Shown: positions 57,784 through 64,000 of the stretch, in pieces
Layout: the number at the start of each line of letters is the position of its first letter
How positions within the stretch are numbered: position 1 is the first letter of the stretch
Made by a program: the position numbers and the translations under genes
Source of the DNA: Trissonchulus latispiculum
Taxonomy: Eukaryota; Nematoda; Enoplea; Enoplida; Ironidae
Direction: 5' to 3'
DNA length: 64,000 nucleotides
Assembly (NCBI GenBank): GCA_030248195.1
Contig: JASAND010013255.1
Span: forward strand, 1-64,000
Notes under the pieces: model-generated
The model's input: only the letters and a program-made list of their open reading frames with translations
The model's database searches: none
What the model was told of the DNA's origin: nothing

Positions 57784-58942
57784 CAGTCCCGGCTGAAACT
57801 AACCCTCCTTTTTTAATTTTTCGCGAGCAATTCGCGAATTGCTCGCGAACATTAACAAAAAGTGCTCGCAAATTTGTACTAGCAACTAGTTTTTGCTTTT
57901 CTTTTTCAAAATCTTTTTGACCATTTTGTCAAAACAATTTTACGTCATCTAAGTTGAACCCCATATTCCTACGAATGTGTAAGCATTCGTATACGTAACT
58001 GTTGTACGTATATTATACAGTTTTCAAACTGAAGTTACCTTGCTTGCTATATGAAGCTATATATATCTAAGCTTATGCTTTTAAGCGTGCGCTTTTATGT
58101 ATATATACCCATTCATACGTGTGCATATTATTCAATACTACTGTAGTAAGAATGCAACACAGTGCGCAGCTGCAACTGCATCAAAGACCTTTAACAAAAA
58201 ATTTGAAATCTGGGAAACACGCACAAAAAATGTAAACACATAGTACGGAAAAACACTACGAGCAAACGCGAGCACAGCACAAAAAGTACTACGAATTTTC
58301 GCGAGTTGCTCGCGAATTGGTATCCTCAGGACAACCTCAGAATCCCAGACTTGCAACCGGACTCAAGTGAGACTGAAAATTGGTATGGTATGCTCGACAT
58401 CGCTGAGCATATCGCATAATTTTTCGATTTCGCGAAATTGATTTTTTTTCGATTCAGTCCAAGGGCAAAAAATCGAAAATTTTTTGTCTTCGATTTTGCT
58501 GAAAAGTTGTGTACAGGGGTTTTCGGGGTCGTAGAACACGAATCTGAAGTCCGTTTTGCGATTCAACTTTTCGTTAGCTCAGTATAAGCTAAAATTGTAA
58601 GCTTAAGATGTAAGCTTATACTGAGCTGACGAAAAGCTGAATCGAAAAACAGACTTCAGATTCGTGTTCTACGAGCCTGAAAACCCCTAAATACAACTTT
58701 TCAGCAAAATCGACAAAAAAATTTCGGTTCCCCTTGGTCCCCCCTTACGAATCGAAAAAATCGAATTTAGCGAAATCGAAAAATTTTGCTATATTTGAAC
58801 TCAGCGTGGTCGAAAACATACCCATACCAAATTTCAGCTCATTTGGTCAAGTTTTGCGGAATCTGGGGCTGGGGGGGGTTATCCTGAAAAGATCCGCGAA
58901 TTGCTCGCAAGCAAATGGGTGGGTTACTTTCAGCCGGGACTG
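57784..58942. mobile_element. Tc1/mariner-like MITE, 1,159 bp, with central palindrome
   Basis: Ends CAGTCCCGGCTGAAA and TTTCAGCCGGGACTG are flanked by TA (57,782-57,783 and 58,943-58,944). CAGT ends plus a TA target fit Tc1/mariner. Subterminal GCGAATTGCTCGCG words occur at both ends. Inverted arms at about 58,375-58,590 and 58,610-58,830 form a ~450-bp palindrome. No transposase. Confidence 0.8.
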
Positions 58943-58944
58943 TA

Positions 58945-61080
58945 GATAGGTTGACTTGTACATATGCAGAAACTACCTGTAAAATGTATGTTGCATTTGT
59001 AAATTAAGGAAAACAAGTTGCAAGATCTTAACATATGAGCCCGTCTTCCCACGAGGCTTTATTGGCATACGTCATGCTCATATTTATAGATATCTGTTAA
59101 GATGGCCTTCGTATTATAAAAACGTAGCACATAAAGCATTCATTAGAAAAACGTTAGGTCTTTCAGACACAGTGTGGCATGGGAATTACGGCAAGTAGCG
59201 CTTTGACACAGACCCAAGCGGGGAAACAAGGTGTTCCGGGAAAACACCAAGTGTGCCATAGTATTTCCGGAAAGCATTAGGTGTGCCATAGTTTCAGAAA
59301 AATATCAGGTTGCAAGTACGCATAAGAGCGCACCGGGAAATAAAAATCCTTATTTTCGATTTTTGGCAGAAACTTTTTATTAAGCGACAAATCGAAAATC
59401 AAACTATATAACTACCATGAGGCCTTGGGAAGAGCTTCCTCCCACGTTACACAATCTATAATACTCCGCACGTTAGGGTTCAACTAAGATCGATCGGCCA
59501 AACTCTGCATGTCTTTGCGGGAAATGCTAGCTATTCAAAGGACCTTTCCAGAACTTAGAACACGGTGGCGTTATTTCTGTTATTTAATCTATTTCGAAGT
59601 GCAATCATTTTCAAGGACTTGGCTTTTTCTTTTCTGAGCTATTTACAGTACATTTTCACTTTAAATTAAGCTTAACTTTGCATTTACCTTTATCCAGTCA
59701 AAAACATTAATCAATGAAGCCTTTTCAAGTTTAATTAACCCACCATTCAACTGCGCGCTTTCTGGGCAAAAGTGGGATTGGAGGGGACACCCCCGCGCCC
59801 ACGACCCATCCTCAAGACCGGAACCCCAAATTCCCCCAGCCCCGGACAGTGGGAACCGGAATTAAGGATTAGACATGAACCCAGAAACAATCCTAAAACA
59901 CAATCTCACAAAAACAAATTTGCATAAATGCGGTCAGAAAAAACTTAATAAAAATATCAAAAAATACCTGTGAAGTATCTTGCGAGCCTCCAAATAGGCC
60001 AGAGCAGTACTGAGCTGGTAACAGTACAGCAGCAGAACACAGTGCTCCAGCACAGCTCGATGCTTCTGCAGATAAAGACGCAGCTAAAATGAACACCACA
60101 ATAGAATTAACAAAAAACACATAATCGCATTTTTGATCAAAGAGTAAGAAGTCGTGACATTTCACGGAAAGCAGGACTCGTGGCGTATATAATTTCCAAA
60201 TTGGAGAAAACAGCGTTTATCGAAAAGACAAGAAATGCCGGTAATTAGACAAGACTTTTCGCCACTTTTGGTATTTAATTTAATTTCAACTTGTCGCATT
60301 AAAATTTAATACAGTCGGGAGTCTTTAATGCGCGAATTTATTCCAGTAAGTAAGAAAAATACAGATGGTTTTCACACACCCGCCCGAAATCGTTCCTTCC
60401 AGGGATATATAATTTGCTTCCCCGTCTGTGAATTTTGGATGCCCAAATTGTTGCTATAAATTGGTAAATTTTTAAAGTTTTTCGCAGAAATACCTAAATA
60501 TTTTTAGCCTGAATTTAGGCACTTTTATAACGTTTTGAGTCTCTCCATGCAATATATACAAAACGGACCCATTTTTGGCTGTTCATTGAAAAAATTTCCT
60601 GCAATTGAAACAATCCCTAAAAATGTTAAAATGTGCTCTCTTCCCAAACATGAAGAGTTGACAAACCATTGTCAGTGCAAAGTTAGCGCTTCAAAAATCA
60701 ACGCAAAATAACAGACAAATAACCAAATGAATTCACTGGTCACAAAAAATCCGATGATAGCCATCGATTAGATCCGCTAGGATTTCCATCATTTTCAGAC
60801 TGGCACACTTTATGTCTAGAGACTTGGCATTTTTTAGGGTTTTGAAAGTGTGGGGCTTCGCGCACCCCCCCCCGGGAGGGTGAAGTGGGGGCCTTCGAAA
60901 AGTGGAGGGGGCAAGCTCAAGGTGTAAATTATATAGCGAGACGGGAAAAAACCCAGTCCGATATGCGGGGAAAAAACCCATCGCCAGTGTGTCACCCATA
61001 TGGGCTAGATCGGATTTTAATAGCCTATCTTAGAGCGTCCAAAACTACCCTAGAGGGTGTATTATTGTAGCTCCCGCTGT
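58945..61080. other. Mostly non-coding stretch
   Basis: No element ends or RNA genes found; the only possible coding piece is the exon listed at 59,968-60,083. Short C/G tracts occur near 60,865. Confidence 0.5.
59968..60083 (-). CDS. Candidate internal exon
   Basis: Flanked by an acceptor (TTCATTTTAG/CTGCG) and a donor (TTCACAG/GTATTT). The open frame encodes about 38 small, Cys-containing residues (includes SCAGALCSAAVLLPAQYCSG). It could be part of a host membrane protein, but no family is recognised and no neighbouring exon was found. Confidence 0.3.
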
Positions 61081-61081
61081 C

Positions 61082-61611
61082 CATAGGTGTAATTGGGGGA
61101 GGGGGGGGGGTTGGGGGGAACCCCCCCAACCCATTTTTCAAACCCCCCAAAAATTTTTGAAGACCCCCGCCCCCCCCCCCCAACTGGGGGCGGGGGGGTA
61201 GTCGCGCCGAAGGCGCGAAAAATTGGCCAAAAATTGGGTATTTTTAGGGTAAATTCTGCAAAATTTTCAAAGAAGTCCAAATTTTTGGCTTAAAGTGTTT
61301 ATTATTGCGAGAAATGGATTTATGGACTTTCTGGCTCAATATTGACCTTATTTTAGACTTAGAATCATGTTAGCAATGAAGTTTTCGAGTTTAAAACCCC
61401 TGTCTAATGTCAAAATTACTTCATAGTTAAAAGTTTTTTGGCATTAGCAATGGTTGAAAATGCGATTTTTGACATAAAAATAGAAAAATTTTTTGGGGGA
61501 GGTTTGGGGGGGTCGGGGGGGGGAGGGTTGGGGGGGTCTAGGGCCCGGGGGAGGGCCCCCCTAACAACATTCCGGGGGAGGGCCCCCCCCGCAAATCCCC
61601 GTTCACCTATG
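61082..61611. mobile_element. CATAGGTGTAA-ended hAT-like MITE, copy 1 (530 bp)
   Basis: Begins CATAGGTGTAA and ends TTCACCTATG, with an exact 8-bp TSD CCGCTGTC at 61,074-61,081 and 61,612-61,619. G- and C-blocks surround an AT-rich core with a GCGCC-GAA-GGCGC mini-hairpin near 61,205. Confidence 0.85.
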
Positions 61612-61667
61612 CCGCTGTCTCAGCAAATTTTTGGGACTTTGAAAATTTTGGAATTTCTGGTCCCAAC

Positions 61668-62315
61668 ATGGGGGTCAGGCAGGGTCAACTTTGGGGGTCA
61701 ACTTTGAACTACAGGAAACAGGGTAGTTTTAGGGACTTTTTCCGGGGGGGGGGGGCTTCCCGGGGGCTTCTCAGATCCCCCCCCCTAAAATGGGGTCCAA
61801 ACATGATAAAAAATGCTAAATTTTTGCAATTTTTCAAAAATTTTTTGAAAAAATTGTCTAGAAACAGTTAAAAACGCTAAATAATAGATTTTAAAACGCA
61901 ATACGAGTGGATTTTTATTAGATTTATGACGAAAACAGTCGATTTTATGTCCAAAAAAGGGCCATTGGTAGCTGAGAAAATCTGGGTATATACAGTTTGG
62001 GTAGTTTTTTTACAAATTTCCGATTTTTTAGACAAGCCAGATTTGGACTTTTACTCCTCCACCCCCAACCCAAACAGGTGGTACACCTACTGTTTTAACA
62101 TTAGACAGTAGTTTTAAACTCAAAAACTTGATTGTCAACATGTTTCCAAGTTCAAAGTAAGGTCAATATTGAGTCATAAGGTCCATAATACAGTTAAAAC
62201 GTGTATTTCTCGCAATAATTAATACCTTAAGCCAAGCGTAAGCCAACACTTTGGACATTTTTAAAAGTTTTTGCAAATTCTACCCCAAAAATTCTTGGCT
62301 ATTTTTCGCGCCTGA
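61668..62315. repeat. G-run repeat and old MITE-core fragment
   Basis: Similar to 30.7-31.5 kb up to about 62,080; then an inverted fragment of the CATAGGTGTAA family core (TTTTAACTGTATTATGGACC-like, GTAAGCCAACACTTTGG), which served as target for copy 2. No gene. Confidence 0.5.
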
Positions 62316-62323
62316 GGCGCAAC

Positions 62324-62859
62324 CATAGGTGTAAAGTGGGGGGGGTTGGGGGGTAGCCCCCCAAGCCTTTTTTCAACCCTCCCCCAAAACTTTTGGGGGG
62401 GGGACGTCCCCCCCCCCCAACTGGGGGGGGGGGTAGTCGCGCCGAAGGCGCGAAAAATGGCCGAAAATTGGGTATTTTTAGGGTAAATTTTAAAAAAATT
62501 TTCAAAAATGTCGAAATTTGTGGCTTGAACTATTTATTATTATGAGGAATACACGTTTTTAACTGTATTATGGATCTTATGACTCAATATTGACCTTATT
62601 TTGGACTTGGAAACATGTTGGCAATCAAGGTTTTGAGTTTAAAACCACTGTCTAATGTTAAAATTACTTTATGGTTAGATGTTTTTCATCATTAGAAACG
62701 GCTGAAAAGGCGAATTTTGGCATAAAAATGAAAATTTTTGGGGGGAGGGTTGGGGGGGGGGGGGGGGGGGGGGGGGGGTTGGGGGGGTCGCCAGAGGGGG
62801 CCCCCCCAGAAAATGTTGGGGGGGAGCCTCCCCCACCCCAAATCTCCGTTACACCTATG
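62324..62859. mobile_element. CATAGGTGTAA-ended MITE, copy 2 (536 bp)
   Basis: Exact 8-bp TSD GGCGCAAC at 62,316-62,323 and 62,860-62,867. The target is the mini-hairpin region of another family member, i.e. a self-insertion. A very long G tract lies at about 62,752-62,780. Confidence 0.85.
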
Positions 62860-62926
62860 GGCGCAACTCCCCAACGTTGGGGGGACAGTTCTGGGGGAGG
62901 GTTGAAAAAATGGCTGCTCCCCCAAC

Positions 62927-63455
62927 CATAGGTGTAAGGTGGGGGGGGGTTGGGGGGTAGCCCCCCCCCCCAGCCTATTGTCAACCCTACCCCAAAACTT
63001 TTGGGACGTCCCCCCCAACTGGGGGGGGGGGGAGGTCGCGCCGAAGGCGCAAAAAATGGCCAACAATTGGGTATTTTTTGGTTAAATTTTGAAAAAATTT
63101 TCAAAAATGTACAAATTTTTGGCTTAAACTGTTTATTATTATGAGAAATACACGTTTTTAACTGTATTATGGATCTTATGACTCAATATTATCCTTATTT
63201 TGGACTTGGAAACATGTTGGCAATCAAGTTTTTGAGTTTAAAACCACTGTCTAATGTTAAAATTACTTTATGGTTAGATGTTTTTTATCATTAGAAACGG
63301 CTGAAAATGCGATTTTTGGCATAAAAAATGAAAAATTTTTTTGGGGGAGGGTTGGGGGGGTCCTGGGGGAGTCGGGGGGGGGGGTCGCCAGAGGGGGCTC
63401 CCCCCAGAAAATGTTGGGGGGGAGCCCCCCACCCTAAATCTCCGTTACACCTATG
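62927..63455. mobile_element. CATAGGTGTAA-ended MITE, copy 3 (529 bp)
   Basis: Exact 8-bp TSD CCCCCAAC at 62,919-62,926 and 63,456-63,463. Closely related to copy 2. Confidence 0.85.
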
Positions 63456-63492
63456 CCCCCAACACCCCATCTTACACGTAACAACACCTATG

Positions 63493-63930
63493 CATAGGTG
63501 TAACGGGGATTTGGGTTGGGGGGGGCCCTCCCCCGGATTTTTGCGGGGCCCCCCTTTTTGACCCCCCCCCCAAACCCCCCCCGACCCCCCAAATCCCCCC
63601 AAAAAATTTTTTCTATTTTTATGTCAAAATCGTTTTCAGCCATTGCTAATGCCAAAAAACATTCAACTATGAAGTAATTTTGACATTAGACAGGGGTTTT
63701 AAACTCGAAAACTTGATTGCCAACATGTTTCTAAGTCTAAAATAAGGTCAATATTGAGTCAGAAAGTCCATAAAACTTTTGAAAACGTGTATTTCACGCA
63801 TAATGAAATTTAAGCCAAAAATTTGGAAATTTTAGAAAAATTTTGCAAAATTTACCCTAAAAATACCCGATTTTTGGCCAATTTTTGGCGCCTTCGGCGC
63901 GACTACCCCCCCCCCCCCCATCGGTGTACC
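63493..63930. mobile_element. CATAGGTGTAA-ended MITE, inverted copy 4
   Basis: Starts CATAGGTGTAACGGGG directly after another CACCTATG terminus and runs in the opposite orientation to copies 1-3 through the mini-hairpin GCGCC-TTC-GGCGC. The far end near 63,918 (CATCGGTGTAC) does not match the expected terminus, so it is truncated or interrupted. Confidence 0.65.
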
Positions 63931-64000
63931 TTGAGAAAACGTTGGGGGAGGGGTAGCCGAAATTAGGGTGGGTGGGGTCAGCCGTTTTGAGGTGGGGTGG

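Overview
The window is eukaryotic nuclear DNA, most likely from an invertebrate animal with a repeat-rich, AT-rich genome. The evidence is GT...AG introns of 220-280 bp, a tRNA-derived SINE, long TA and CA microsatellites, dense non-autonomous DNA transposons with target-site duplications (TSDs), and a Maverick/Polinton. There are no bacterial-style operons. I cannot name the species; a sponge or cnidarian is a guess.

Layout. (1) About 1-28,306 is a giant near-palindrome: a ~14.05 kb left arm and its inverted copy, separated by only 18 bp at 14,049-14,066. The arms carry matched SINEs, hAT-like MITEs, 147-bp and 163-bp tandem arrays and nested inverted repeats, and no convincing genes. The left arm continues past the window start. 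The arms differ by substitutions and indels, and the left copy looks corrupted around 9.4-10.5 kb, so an assembly or read fold-back must be excluded. (2) 28.3-35.3 kb is a patchwork of MITEs with readable TSDs and two possible host terminal exons. (3) 35,305-45,071 is a 9,767-bp Polinton with 106-bp terminal inverted repeats, AG...CT ends and the 6-bp TSD CATAAG. It sits inside a copy of a CAAGAGTACATAAT-ended MITE. (4) 45.5-52.6 kb holds dispersed repeats, a CA microsatellite, a remarkable cluster of short perfect hairpins (48.3-50.4 kb) and a 193-bp tandem array. (5) 52.6-64 kb holds a 1.1-kb hAT-like element, a Tc1/mariner-like MITE with a central palindrome, a tRNA-like Arg(TCG) sequence, and a nested cluster of CATAGGTGTAA-ended MITEs.

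The Polinton reads on the minus strand, in transcription order: a small membrane protein with a 5'-UTR intron; protein-primed-type DNA polymerase B (PolB), with N-terminal zinc fingers and at least three spliceosomal introns, two of them splitting polymerase motifs B and C; an unknown transmembrane protein; a two-zinc-finger plus NADAR-domain protein; an FtsK/HerA-type packaging ATPase; a short unknown ORF; a truncated retroviral-type integrase; and a fragment of an adenovirus-type cysteine protease running into the left terminal repeat. No capsid genes are visible. PolB has five in-frame stops and several frameshifts, and integrase and protease have been collapsed together by a deletion, so this copy is defective. 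The ATPase and zinc-finger/NADAR frames are open. The most interesting items are the NADAR protein (a possible ADP-ribosylation reversal activity carried by a Polinton), the introns inside PolB catalytic motifs, the 28-kb palindrome and the hairpin cluster.
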